Shown: one piece after another, positions 1 to 14,600 of the stretch
Position numbering within the stretch: position 1 is the stretch's first letter
How the letters are laid out: each line of letters starts with the position of its first letter
Assembly: GCA_033675545.1 (NCBI GenBank)
Contig: JAWDGP010000265.1
Coordinates: 567,001 to 631,000, forward strand
Source: Elysia crispata
Lineage: Eukaryota > Mollusca > Gastropoda > Plakobranchidae
Length of the DNA: 64,000 bases
Direction of reading: 5' to 3'
Program-made: the position numbers and the translations under genes
The notes under the pieces: model-generated
The model's database searches: none
Seen by the model: the letters and a program-made list of their open reading frames with translations, nothing else
What the model was told of the DNA's origin: nothing

Positions 1-667
1 GCACTCAACTTTAAAGGCCATTTCTTCAAAACAATACTTTCTGAACCGGGTGATTTTAAAAGTCTATAACTTAGAACCTTCAAAAAAAAAGCAAAAAGCT
101 CAGCATTGTTTGTACAACCTAAAACTGAGCTCATCTAATTTTTTTAACTGGATCCATATGAAGGGTTTTCCCATGCGCCCACACAAATAGAAAACCACAT
201 ATTTCTTGGCAAAAATTTTTTTTTTTAATTCAACAATTTCCCAATAATATAGTTGAGTGACAAAAAGGAATATTCCTATCTTACAAGTCAAAATAATTAT
301 TATATGAGTAATGAAATGTTAATTTTTAAAAATAATATTACATTACTGATTCATTTGCAAATAAAGAGCAGAATCAATGTGTACAGGTCAAATGATTTTC
401 AATGATTTGTCCGACAACCATTTAGAATAGTTAAATGCTGAAAAGTAAATTTTAGAGCATTGACACATGTTATAGATATTCTCCACTCTAGAAAAGCAGA
501 AATTGCATGACATTCTGTGAAATAGCTATGGATAGAAGAAAAAATGCACATAAAGATGTAGTTTTTATTCTGTTTAATAGAAATGTATCCTTTTCCTCAA
601 ATTGTTTGTCATGATAAAAGATATGTGCTGCTTTTCTCTAAAAATTTTAACAAAAGGAGTCTTTTAC
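1..667. other. Atlastin intron sequence, no feature seen
   Basis: AT-rich intron running to the window edge. Nothing in the minus-strand translation resembles the hydrophobic hairpin of atlastin or any other domain. Confidence 0.6.
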
Positions 668-849
668 CTAGAAAAGTTAGCAAAGGATTCTGCAAGGTCT
701 TCCTGGAGCTGATCTTCATACATCTGGCAGAACTCCGGCCCTCCCATCTTACGAGTGGAATGGAATAAATCCACACACATTTCTACGCAACGATTGTGCT
801 CCACTTGCAAAGTATCTGGATGCAGATATGGTTTGTCTCCTCCACAAAT
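668..849 (-). CDS. atl: Atlastin exon: middle domain (last coding exon in window)
   Basis: 182 nt, phase 0 to 2, residues 376-435. It begins [15 protein letters not shown] and continues through [12 protein letters not shown] to [10 protein letters not shown], donor TCTAG|GTAAAA. The next exon, expected to carry the membrane hairpins, is not found in 1-667 and should be outside the window. Confidence 0.92.
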
Positions 850-3800
850 CTAGTGATTGTTGACAGATAGGTGAAAACAATTAAAAGTGATCCCAAGCTA
901 ATCAAAAACGTTTCTGATCTTCAGATATTAAACATTCAGTTTCAGGATCAATAGATGTGTGTAAGAGTTAAATAAAAATTTTAATTATTCAATTGAGACC
1001 AAATATTGACAGCCCCTGTTATTACTCATAAACAATTTTGAATATTCCTTAAATCTGTTAAAGGTTTCAAATTTATGAAACAAAAAGAATAAAGAAAAGT
1101 CTGTTGTCACTTCCACACTAATAAAAATTCTAAGATAAGATAAATAATAATTTATTGGTTTTGTTACACAAAAGGAATTTACCTACTTTCAAACACTTTA
1201 TCAAATTCAAAATGCTGACACCCTACCATTAGGACGAAATTACCTGCTGACTCCAAAGAGAATTATAGGTATGTAATTATTTCATATAAACTCAACCTAA
1301 TGTGCATTATGTGGGATAAGTGAGCCATTCAAATTACTTACTTACTGCCCTTTTTGCCGTAGGCAATTAAGGCAGCAATCCATTCAAATTGCAATTGTAT
1401 TAATGTATTGAATGCATGTTATTTTCTGCACTTGATTAACTGGTTATGGCACATCACGGGTGTATAACATATTTTTAAAATAAAAGATTGAATCAACTGA
1501 TGCTCATTGTGTTATAAGGAGAACTAACCTCTTCCATTTTCTTATTGTACAATGCCTTGGAATTCGCTACAGCTGCCAGGTTATTAGCCTCTGCTGTTGC
1601 CTGAAGGATAAAAAAAAATGGTCAAAGTTAGACTGGTCTGTGCCAAAGAAAAAAAAATTTGACCTCTGCCATACATCTTGTTTGCATAATGTTACAATCT
1701 ATCAACTCCATAGTTTCCAAGTGCTTCTTAAAGCTCCACAGTTAGGGTCTGTTGCTTTGCCCTTTTATCTTTCTCATTGCTGCTTGGATCTTTCATGATA
1801 GCGGCCAAGCAAGCTTGCCCTTCATTACAATATATTCTTATCTGTGATGTTCAAAAAGTTCACTTATGTACTCTGTCAATCTACCTGAAATTTTTTTCCC
1901 TTTTCCATACTGATGTCATCGCTTTTTGACTTATAGCAATCTGTGGATGAGTAGGTTTTCTTTCCAGAGGTTTGTTCAATGTTTATGTACATTGTCTGCT
2001 CAATACTTCTGTGGTGTAGATTGATGTTTCTGCACTTGCCATCGATCCATTTCTCTTTGACTTAATCACATTTCTTTCTGATTTCCTTATGCAATGTTCA
2101 TATTATTCACTACTGTTTTTTTCTTGCCCCCTTTTTTCTATGAGTTCCAAAATATCCTCAGCTATCCACATTTGTTTCACTTTCCTTTTATCTCTTAATA
2201 TTTGTTCCATTGCTACTTCTGTGACTGCTGCTTTGAACTTTACCCATTGTTGGTCAAGTTCCTCAGCTTCTCTTGAGACTTCAAATTTATTTTGAACATC
2301 CATACAAAATTTTTCTTGAAGGGGCTGGTTGCAGTTTAATAGAACCAAGTCAGGTATGATATGTTTTGGTGTACTCATGATTTTTGTAAGTTTTAGTTTG
2401 AATTTAGCAGCCACTGCATAATAATCACTGCAACAGTCTGCCCCATGATAGGTTTTTTTCTTTGTTTTGTTTCTTTCAACTCTTGACATTTGTTCCACTG
2501 TTGCAATGAACTTTACCCATTTTTCAGAAAATATTAACATAATTTCTGCCAAATTTGAAGTTTCTAGGTTGCACAGTTACTGACTTCATTACTATCAGAA
2601 CAAAAAACTACTTAAGTATAATAGATAATTAGTTTAGAAATGGCAACTGATGAACGTTTAACAATCAATATTAGTCCCATTCCAAAAAAGTTTCTAGATC
2701 TAGACTTATGATCAAAGTACAACTATTAGACTGTGTTCAAAATTGGATTGGACGTTGGTTTAGATCTTAATTAACAAGCCAATGTCACTAATCATAGTAA
2801 AGCCATTTGAATTCTGATATAGCATCTGTGTAGTAGGCTTTTGGAAGATATTCATATAATTTTTATTAGGCTTAGATCTAAAAACAGGCACAGAGAAAAT
2901 TTGGCACTATTTAAATTTTTATGGCTTTGCAACAATCCACACAACCAATATTCAAAAAAGGTAAAAATTTACAGGAAACAAGATAAAAATGAATAACTCT
3001 AGACATAAGCAAAGAATAAATATTAGAACAATAGGTTGTTTTGAATAGCTATGATCAGAACAGAGATGGAGAATAGCAACAGAAGAAATAGATTGCGTTT
3101 TTCTTTTAAATGAAAAGAAAAGAAAGAGAGAGAGAGAGAGAGAGAGGGTAAGAGAGAGAGAAGGAGAGAAAGAGGAGGGAGGGAGAGAGAGGGAGAGAGA
3201 GGAGGAGAGGGAATGATCAGCCTTACACCTCACTTATGCCCATTTTTAGAATCATACCTGCAACATGGACTTGGGCTCTGGAAGCTCTTCACCCTGATAG
3301 ATCTTAATATATGCCTGCAAGAAATGACCAAAGAAAAAATAATCTGTGACTAATATTGTTTCTATCTTTCTTATTATCGTTAAAAAGGAACAGTTCAAGT
3401 CTTGCCAATAATTAGAAATTAAAATCTGCATACTACATTTTGAAACAAATTCAACTTTTCTTAAGTGTTACCTTAGTATAAAGGTCCCCTTTTACTGTTA
3501 CTTAGACTTTCCAATAAATCATGAGGAGAAACTGCACATTCCATTTAGATCACTAATTATTTATCTATAACCTGTCTTTGCTACCCCGTACTGAAACTTG
3601 AAACAAAAGCAAAGTGCTTTCTTTATACATAGGTGTATTTTTGCAAAAGTGTTGAAAACTTTTTTTAATATTAGTCTGAGCAAATACATCACAAAATGTA
3701 GAATTTTAAATTGTTAGCGAAGTATTAGGACAGTTCACGCTGTCCCATAGTATTTATCTAACTCTTCTGATTTCTATTCATAACTATTTGGGATTGCATA

Positions 3801-6800
3801 AATGCAAATATGTCTCATATGATTTTACTTTTTGTTTTTTTTTTTTTTGTTTTTTTTTGTGCCTGCTTCTCTTCACTTAAATACTTGTTTCAATCTTTGT
3901 CCAAAGAGATGCTTGATATGTGGCAAATATGCACATGGAGTCAAGCTTAAATACTCTTCAAACAAACAATATAAGGGTGTTTATTTTCAGTTCAAGATTT
4001 AGCTATTACATTGAAAAAGTTCTTGAAGCAAGTGTAAAGTTAACTTTTCCAAATAAAATGATTTCGAGGAACTTTAGGTACATTAACAACCCTTTTTGAT
4101 TAATCAAAAGTAGCAACTGAAGAAAATTTGATCATGTTTAGATATCTAGAAAATGAAGAAGTTTACCACCTTCATTGCTAAGCCACAAAAGAGAGAGTAT
4201 AATTTAAGGAACAATTAAAAAAAAAAAACAATCCATAAAACACAGAGCGAATGTCGATTTTGACAAGAACAGGGAAAATAAAGAAAAGAGATAAAGACTT
4301 TTTATGTATGTTAATAGCTAAACATCCTAAGAATAGATAAAATACTAAGAGATGATCATGGAGTTGTTCGAACATTCAATTTGCCTTCGCTCTCTTCTTT
4401 TAGTTTTACACATGGAAACCTGTCAGTTTTAAGGATGTTTATGGGAACTAATCTTTATAGATATATTTTTAATCTTAAAATGACCAATTCCTATCATTTT
4501 AAAAAATTAAAAGTTTAGTATAATGTTTTTGGAAGCATCCAACATAAATATCAAACTCCACCTTAATCCAAATAGCTCATAAAATATCTTTAAAAGTGCC
4601 ACAATCATTCTAAAATTGTTTCAAGCAAGGTGTGAAAATGTGATCAGTTGCTATGAAAACAAAAATTAAGCTCAGAAAATTTGATTAAATGATAATATTC
4701 TCCAGAAATCTGTATCGGATACTGACATGAATCTTTTAACCCTCTCAAAGCATCCAACATACCACTTATAGCACAGCCATGCTACATTATCAATTTAACT
4801 TACTATATACAGCACAAAAACATTTTAATTGACAACCAAAGAAAATTGCAAGTCATAGATATAGTTGGCTTGCTCTGCTGTTTATCCTTATCAAAGCTTG
4901 AATCCACATGCCCCTTCATCTATGTACTAAAAAGGTATGTTGGGAAGGGATCAGAAGCAAAAAAAAAATGGAGTTTTGTACTTCTTCCATCTCTTAGATT
5001 TTGTTGCTTTCTGAAATTTATGACCAGGAGAAAATTTTTATCATAAGCGAGGTCCTGCTTAATAGGACAATGAATTTTTTTTCTTAACTCTATGCTAAAA
5101 TTGAGTCCACTATTACTTTTGCATTGCCTCCCAATGCAGCCTCACAATTTTTTTCAACCTTCTTCACCATTTTCCATTTATTAGATGTTTGATAACATTT
5201 ACATTGCTGGGGTCTTAAATAGGAGGTTAGCTCTAAATAAACTACAGGTTTTTTTGCAACACATTGTCATCAATAACCAAATTTTACCTTAAAATACTCC
5301 ATCATCTCCTCACAGCGAACCTTTTGGCCATTGATTTCCTTCAGCACTATGTTCTCCTTGGCTAGTAGCATTGGTGTGAGGACCTGAAGCTGCTCTAGAA
5401 AATCTTTCTCTATATCTGTTTCACAACAAGTAATGACATAATATGTTATCAAAATAAGTATAAAATTTAAAAAAAAACAACAAAAAACAACGAACTTTTA
5501 AAACAACTCTAGTATTTAATTTTATTTATTTTTAAATCCGTAGTGAATCTTTGTGTAAAAAAATTAAACTTTCTTTTCCCTTGAATGCCTTTGATATCAA
5601 AGCTGGTGCATATACTATTGAAATTCTTCATTAAACAAAAGAGATCAATTTTTGTAGGTGAAAAAACAAACTATTTTTTCAAATTAGAGAGCTCATTTAA
5701 AAGAAACAAACCTATTCAACATCATTCAGGAATAAACATTTGGACAATAAGAATTTGACAATTTTGAGTGGCTGATTGGCAAAATGAAGATCAAATGAAT
5801 TTAAGCTACAAAAATTCATCGTATTCAAATAAAATGCCTCCCTGGTTTAAGTCGATAGCTTATTTGCTTCTTTTGAATTAAGCTACTGAATAACAAAATT
5901 CCGAATAAAAAAGCAAGTACAGATAATCTAATGATCTAAGGAATTGATTTTCACAATTAATATGATCAAGAATCTTTCATCATTAAAAATTCAAAACAAA
6001 AATAAAAACAACAAAAAAAAGGTATAAGAAAGAGGGTTATAGACATTTTTGAGAAACCTTTGAGACGCCCATCGAAATGTGGGTTTGTAGCCACTCTCAG
6101 TCCAGGGTGAGGTAGGAGGAAGCAAGAAATTTTATCAAAACATGAGCTGATATGTTTGCGAATCTGTTGCAGCTCTGGGTGTTGCTTATCTGATATCTGA
6201 AAATAACAACGTTTAGTTACTATGTTTAGTGGAAAAAATTTTACTCAAGAAAATGATGCCAAATTGAATCAAGTCACGTATGCATATGAATGAGGAAAAA
6301 AAAAAAGAGAGAGAGGGACAGAGAGACACACAAGAAGGGGAAGCAAGGGGGAAAAGAAGAGAAAGATGAGATAAAAAGAGAAACACAGGTAAAAGAAGAG
6401 GGATATTAATAGTCAGACAGGCAGTGGCAAATATGGTCCAATACACTGAGAGAGAAAAAGAGATAGAGATGCATACTCACACTTAGAGAGAATATCTACA
6501 GACATAAGAAGTACCTTTAGTCTTTTTTCTAGGATCTTTCTTCCTCCTGTAGCCCCATAGGGTGCCTCATAGGGAAAGCTCCAGTCACGTACCAGGAACT
6601 GTAATGCCTGAAATAATGAAAGTTTTTGAGTTTTTTTTGTTTTTTTTTTGTTTTTTTTTTGTAAAAGATCTAAAAAAAAACGAAAAACTGAAACAAAACA
6701 AACTAGTTAACACCTTATGTATGAATACAAAAATAAAAACAAAGACAGAAAGAGACTCATGAATGTCATGAATATACGACATGATCACCAATAGATTCAT

Positions 6801-9800
6801 GGCAAGCAATTCCTGTCTTCGAAACTTACTTGAAAAGGTTTTGATACATTGTCATTATCCTCCAATGCAAGACGGCCATACTCTGTAAAAAGCTGAGAAA
6901 AGAAGGAACCAACAGATTTTTTTTAAATTTATGTGTACAATTAACAAAGTTTTTTTTTTCGAAAAACAAGGTATAAACTCTCAGTTTTGTAAATTTTATT
7001 CTTTTTAATTCCTCTATTCAATAAAGTCCTAATCAAAATACAGTTACATAGGTGCCAACTTTTGAAAAGGCAAATACAGATTTTTAGTGAGATAAATAAA
7101 ATTGGTCACTGCAAACCTAGTGGATGATGTAGCCCATTAAGTACAGATATCAATATTGACTTTAACACAAGCTTAATTAAACGTTTATAAGCTTACCTGC
7201 TCCTTATAAATTTTTGTAAGCTTTACATAATCTTTTCTTACATTAACTTTAATCATAATACACCATGGCTGCAAGCTATGAATGGTTCAACAAGCATGTA
7301 TTTTTACTTCCGATTAGTGGAATGCTGCCAAATACGTACTTTTTAGCACCGGTACATACCGACGTACTCAGGAGGCAAATACATATTATACGTACTGGTT
7401 GGTATCTATGCAGTTACTAAAAATAAAAATAATAATTTATGAAATGTAAGAAGTCTTGTAGTCACCTTTTGTAGAAATTCATACCTGAAGGTGTTGCAAA
7501 TCATCTTCCTGAATATTCTGGGTGAGATTAAAAACCTTGAAGAAGAAAAGTTACGAAAGGATATAAAAGAATACCTCTTTGAATTCACATATTGACACAA
7601 TGAGATTTATTCATTTGACAAAATGATTCCAAATTTTTCGAAATGCACACTTATTGTAAAAAATACACAACTCACAGCTTAAAAAATTCTATCCACATTC
7701 AATTTTCTTTTAAATTCCATTTAAATATATTAAATCATATTAAAAAAAAAACATGTTATTTAACTAAATAAGATTGAATACAATATTTCATACCATCTTA
7801 GAGACACGTTATGTATCTAAGATAACTTTATGCCAATTTATCACAATAAAAAATGATTTCATTTAAAATATGCTAAATTTGCATGTGCTTCATGCTAATA
7901 ACACACCTGTACTGAACTAAGCATTGTGCTCAAGGCAAAGATGGTAGCGCAGTCTTTTACTGTGGATTCACTATCAAATGCTCCCTGAGTATCCATCAAC
8001 AAAACAACAATCTGTGAAGGAAAAAATATTGGTAATTTATGAAACTATCAGCACTTGACTTAAGAGCAACAAACAGGCAAAAACAATATTTGCACTTATC
8101 CTGTCAGCATTTCAAAAAGGAAGGTGATAAGCTTGAATAGTTAATATTTTCTTAAATATTGCATTCAATACAGCAAAGGCACAAATTATAAGACTTTCCA
8201 AAGAGGAAATGATGGATATTCTAAGCTGGACACCCCACCTTATTTGTCAACATTTATTTGAAGTTGGCCTGTTGTAAAGCACTGCAGAAAGTAGGTTCAG
8301 AAAAATCATAGATCCTCAAACTGAGAAAATTATTGCCACTGACCTGAGTTTTTTTGCATAAACCTTTTTTTTTCAGATTTAATCCCTACTTCTGAGAGGA
8401 TTTTGGAATCACAATACAATACGCGCAAAATGTTTGACATGTTTTATTTTGTTATAAATATGTTTACTCTATTGGTTTTTAAAATATTGAGGTGAAAAGC
8501 ATGATTGTGAAAGATTTTTTTAAAAATTAGCAACCAGAAAGTTTTGGATTTAAGTGGTTGCATACAAACCTCCTCTCCACTTCTGTTCTTGAGAATGAAT
8601 GGTTCACTCCAAATGAGAATGCCTGTGGTATCTCTGTCTGACCCACCTCGCCAACTGAATCCCTCCAGTGGGGCTTCCTCATCTCCCAGCCAATCTGATG
8701 AACCCTGATAGTAATAAACACAAAAAGATGTCTTTCCATTTCCAGCATTAAAAAAAAAAAGATTCAATTGTTCAGTACAACGAGAAACTCTCAAATACTT
8801 CAGTATAAAGTATAACTATGACAACAAGGATAAGTGAAGAGCACTTTTTCCCAAAACTGAGTTTTTGCATTTACGCTAAAATTGGAATCAATCATTTTTA
8901 CAGCACATTTTTTCATCCTATAGGCACAAATTAATACTTTTGCTACATATCAATATGCCGCTAACAATTTACTTCACAAACCATGACACTAATAACCTTT
9001 TTTTCCATATTTCTATGCACCATGTTTAAGAATTGTAAAGCTATAACTAATGCTTGCACAGGGGATTTGCTACATCACTTTTCTAAACCTGAAGCCAATA
9101 AGGAAATGCAATTTCATAGCTCTAAGGCTTTTGTGAAGTAAAGGACTGAGTGGATGGAATCAGATACTAATGCCAGATAAAGAAATCAGGTTTGGTTGTA
9201 AAATGTGTCAGTTATTTATGTCTTTGTGTTATTAAACACACACACACACACACTCTCTCTCTCTCTCAAAGAATATCTCCAGCCCTTTACAAAAAAAAAT
9301 ATTAGCTTAATATATGACATAAAGTATAAATATTGATAAATTAATACATTTTCACAACCAGTGCTTAGCCATGAAGAATATACATGTATACACCAGGAGG
9401 CAGCAATTTGTTGACTAGAAGGCATACAGGACAGAGTCTAGCACTTCTTTTTTTTGGCTCAATCTAATCAGCATGCTAACAGCTCAATCTTCAATCATTC
9501 TTCTCTAGCAACCTCAACAATAAGTGTGACTTTAGGTCACCATTTATAACCAAGCATCTGTCTCAATAACATCTAATGTGATCAGTTTTCATATATTTAA
9601 CCTTAATAAAATTCTGACACGTGGTATTTTTGGCTCAGACATGAGCTAATATAAATACTCACCTCTGCATTAAGAAATCTGAGAAAAAAGTCGAGCAGAA
9701 ATGATTTTCCCTTTCGAAAAGAGCCTGCCACAGAGACAATGGAGACCTTTTTACCTCGAACATTTGGTTGTAGTAGAATCTGAGACAGAGCATCCTCATC

Positions 9801-11599
9801 AAGCTCAAATTGGTGGTCATCTGTTGTGACAACAACTTGCACAGGGTGACCTTTAAGGGGAGCACCAGAGGCTGAAACTGCAGGGTGAACAAGATTCAGA
9901 CAGAATTATAGAGTGGTGGTGGTTGTGGTGTGAAAGCATGGGTTGTCATCCAGGTTTAGTACATATATCCAGCATGTTCCTACCCAAACAAACAATTTAA
10001 ATACTGTCATATCTTGTTACATGGTGGATTTTCACTTGAAATTTTTCTTAAAACTAAATAGTTATGCATACATAACATATAAAAATAATAAATATAATGA
10101 TCAATTAATTTAGAAATTAAGGCAAAAGAACAATGAGTGGCTTGTAAACAGTGATGAAGACAATTAGATAAGTCTTCTGATGACATATGGTGAACTTTAT
10201 GCCAGTGATATTTGTTTACACAAATATGAAGACTTATATAGATTATGTCAAAAGGTGATCATTTATCAGTGTCTTGAGATCATCCCCTAGGCTATTTAAA
10301 GAGCCATAATCCAGCATCTTCTTAACCAAAAAAAACATGATTTTTTTCTTTTGTGTATGTTTGCTGTCCCTCACTAACTATGTGGAGTAATCAAAATTTG
10401 GATCCCACTCTCAGCAGAAAGTCGTAATAACTCTTGACAGTTCTGACACAAACGGGTTAAGACGACAGCAAAATTACAAACGGAAAAAATTCCATAAACT
10501 GTGAGTTTTGACCTAAGACAATTAAGACTGGATCCAATACATAAAAAGATGTGTCTTATAGCCAGGTATATTCGCTGATAGAGAAAAAAAAATTGAAACT
10601 ACTCACTATAAGTTAAATAAGGCTTTATAATTAGCAGAGCATTTAAGTGGCTGAATTGCCACAAAGTTGAAGATAATTTACCTTGTTTCCAGATACTAAG
10701 ATTTGAGGCACTGCAGTGTATTTTCAGCATAATTTACACACAATTATAATATTAAGTTATCTTAATAGAACATACAAACATAAAATGACGGGATGAATGT
10801 GTGTAAAAGGTAATTTTACGGTATTTTTTTTAATTTATTTTATATATTTTTTCTTTGGGTGCATTTGAAAATTTCTGAGATCCCAGTTATGATGTAAAAA
10901 AAAAAATACTAGGATCTATTAAATATATTAATTGAGCCTAAACTGAAAAGAATTATACAATGTATACAAAGTCAAAAATGAAAATGAAAAATGATCTGCC
11001 CTTAAAATCAAACTGGACAATTCAATCTAAAAAAAAGTCAACAACTAAGATAGAATCACACTCAAGTTTCAAAAAAAAAAAAGAAAAAGAAAGAAAGAAG
11101 AAGAGGGAGTTTAAAAAAAAAAAGAAGTCAATGGTGAGGAACAACAACACAATGGGATAATGGTCAATATATAAACAATATTTGATCTCCACAAAGATGC
11201 AGTTTCAATGAGCCATATATGACAAAGAAGCTATCTTTTTTTTTAAGTTAAAGCTATTGGAACTGATATAAATAATTGAATTGTAAGTACTTATAATGAA
11301 AACTGAGCTGAAAACGTAATTCATTTTATTTTCTTCTCTTTCAATTTTGCTTACATTAACTTCCCTTTTTCCAATCACATCAAAACAGATCTCTCTTAAA
11401 TTTGACCTTTTTCTTTATTAAAAGAAAAAAATTAAAAATTTTATTTTTTTTTTCATTGTGATTTAGCTATCAAAATGTAAGGAGAAAAAAAGCTATGTTT
11501 GGAACTCTGAGAAAAGCATTTTGTCACATAAATCTAAAACATACGTTTTCGTCTCTATCTAACTATCTATCCACCCACAATCCCACCCCGTGTCCACAC

Positions 11600-11632
<33 letters not shown>

Positions 11633-14600
11633 TATACACGTTACAAAGGTTGCTAATTTTTCTTTTCTTTCTTAGCTCTTCGGTAATGACAATAAAGGCA
11701 GTATAGTAGCAGTTTCTGGCACAAATCTCAATACAAAAAGCTCTAAGAGAATCCAAACATTAAGCACAGCTTATTGCAATGCATACATATATCTAAGCCT
11801 ACATGCATCATTGTTACAAGTGAATAATGGTAGATAACAAATTCAATTTATCTGCACAATGAGGGAATCTATCACTGGCTGCTATTTCAAGGCTAACATT
11901 ATTACCCTTCTCATCCATTACAATTATGAATTATTAAAAAGATCTACTGCATGACTTAACACAGCCAAAAAAGGTATTTAAAACCTCTTAGATCACATAA
12001 CTTTACAGCATTAAAATTGTATTCCAAAACAATTAAAAACAGCTGTGTAGAATGAGATCTTAAATGTTTTATTTCAAGATCCAATCTCTTTTTTAAAAAC
12101 TTTTCTTCACCTTAATTTGTATTTTTTTTTAAGATGATGATTAGTATTTATAATACATATATAAATAAACGTAAACAGCATTATACTTCATGATTATAAT
12201 TCACAACTTACTGTCATCAACAATGCGTTCCCAATTTTCAGAACACTTAGTTTTCGTTATTGCATACAGCAAATCCTCCTTCATTTAATTCCTACTCAGA
12301 CCTCAGTGCACACCTACTTTTGTTTTGTTTCATGGCTCAGCAAGGTCTTTACTAAATTCAAGTGACTAGTTTTCTATACATATTTATTTTCACACATAGA
12401 CAGTTTAGTTAATTTTGAACACAGGGCTCTGTTCTGATGATCAATTATCTGTAGATGCATTCTAATTATTATTTGATGATTCAATATTTTAAAGCAAAAA
12501 TCATTTTAACAAGGCCCATTATGAGAACACCCACCAGCCTAAATAAAAAAAAAAAGATGCAAATTGTATGTTTTATGACCAGTATTATAAAATTGAAAGA
12601 AAAAGTTTAAAAAAAATTTTTTTTAAATCAAGAAATAGAAATAATACATTTTTTGTACTAGACTAACAAAAACAAAAGAAAAACTGTTTCCTTCCTTCAG
12701 AAAAAAAAATAAAATAAAGCCAAATAGGTGGCAGTAATCATTTACGGTAACTTTTTTGATGCTTTAAAATTCTAAATTTAAGAAAATAAAATTTGAAATT
12801 AAATGAGGTCCTCAATATGCACTTTTAGATGAAAGAAAGATTGGTTCTCAAAACCATTGTTGATTATTGAGACTCCAATCATTGATTTGGAGAGAATATT
12901 AAATTTTTTTTTAAAACGTGTTGTTTTTTCTTCACTTAAAAATACTTAAGGGACAAAAGTATGACATTTGGATTCAATAAATTTTCAAATCAAATCCTAA
13001 AAACATTAATTCTACAACAATCTGTGTGAAATCATGTACAAACAGATACTGTAAACAGATGGGCTATAAGCTTGGCTATTTCTGAAGCCTTTTGTAGGTA
13101 CATATAAAACCATCAGCTTCATGATAAGATTTTATTGAGACCTTATCATAATTGGGCTGTCAATTGTCATATCATGATTATTTCAAGGTATGGTGGATGT
13201 AACGGAGTTATGTTAAAATGTTTTTTTGAAATGAGCAGATCTACTGAAAATCTTAAAGATAAACTCCCTTAGATAACAAAACAAAAGGGTAAAGAAACAA
13301 ATAACAATAAATTCCAAAAGAGGGTAAATACAGAGTAACACAAGGCTGAACATAGTCCAACCCAATTCAAAGCAAACTAAAAGTTGACATAAAGTTGGTA
13401 AATGAAAATTAAATACACGTATTAATAACTCACAGCTTTTGTCCAAACCTGAAAGAAACAATTTGTTATATTTGAATTTTAGTTATTGGTGCACAGAGTG
13501 AATGTTTTTTTAGTGAAGGGGAGAAGGGGCAGGGGGCACAGCAGATGTTGAGAAACAATTTTTGGGTTGTATGGCAAATTCATAAATGCATAGATACATC
13601 TATTCTATTTAATTCTGTAAGTTTCAGTTGTAAAACAGTATTTTTTATTTATGTCACTCAACGCTCCTTTATTCTGAATGAGCCAAGACTTGCATTAAAA
13701 GAGAGGTCTTGAAAACAAGTTTTTCATGTACAGTTAATAAAAGTGAAAACATTAAAAAAATAATTATTAATGATTGTCACATCACAACATGTTTTTAATT
13801 CTTTTTTCCTGCTTTTTAATCCAAATCACTTTTAAAATTTGTATTATTTTCACAATTCAGTCAATAATAATTTTTTTATGATACATACAACTAGATAAAT
13901 ATATCACAGATGCATCCTTCTTGTGTCCTAATTACTTAAACAAGTTTTCATCAAGGAAAAGAGCCTCATAAAGTCAAACAGTTTGAAATATAAAAAAAAC
14001 TATGTTAAGTATTTTTCTTATAAATACTTCCACCTATTAAATAAAAAAACAAAAGGAACTTTATTGCATTGTTCACTGTTGTTTTGTACATGATAAATCA
14101 TTTTGGAAATATTGTGAGACAGATGCTTTCTAAATATTTTACCATAAATGAGAGTCTACCACTGGTATCAGAAAATGAAAAAAATATGATTAATGAAATA
14201 AAAGAAACCTTTATAAACTAGCAAAGTTTATTGTAATTCACTTTGCGCATATATAAAAGATTCAATCCATAGGAGAAGACAACTTATTTTCATTTTTTCT
14301 ATTTATATACATACATTTTACATTTTTTTGAGTTGTCTGAAATGTTACAAATAAAAGTTATTACCATCATAACTCACATTTACATTTAAAGCTTATAACA
14401 ATTTAACATTGGTTGCTAAGAGAGAGCTTTTTTTTCCTCTCCCTTTTTATTTTTTCTCAATGATTATTTTTAAGTAGTACTAGTGGATAGTAGGGACTAT
14501 AGCCTTCTTTTTCGTCAGCCTGGGTGGAGAGAGATATCATACCCAGATTTTCAGCATGTGGATATTCTTTCTAGTTCCTTATATGAAGGATATAATTTTG

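Noticed and set aside
10960-11160. Lys-rich plus-strand frame
   Set aside because: It is a translation of poly-A/AG-rich intron sequence.
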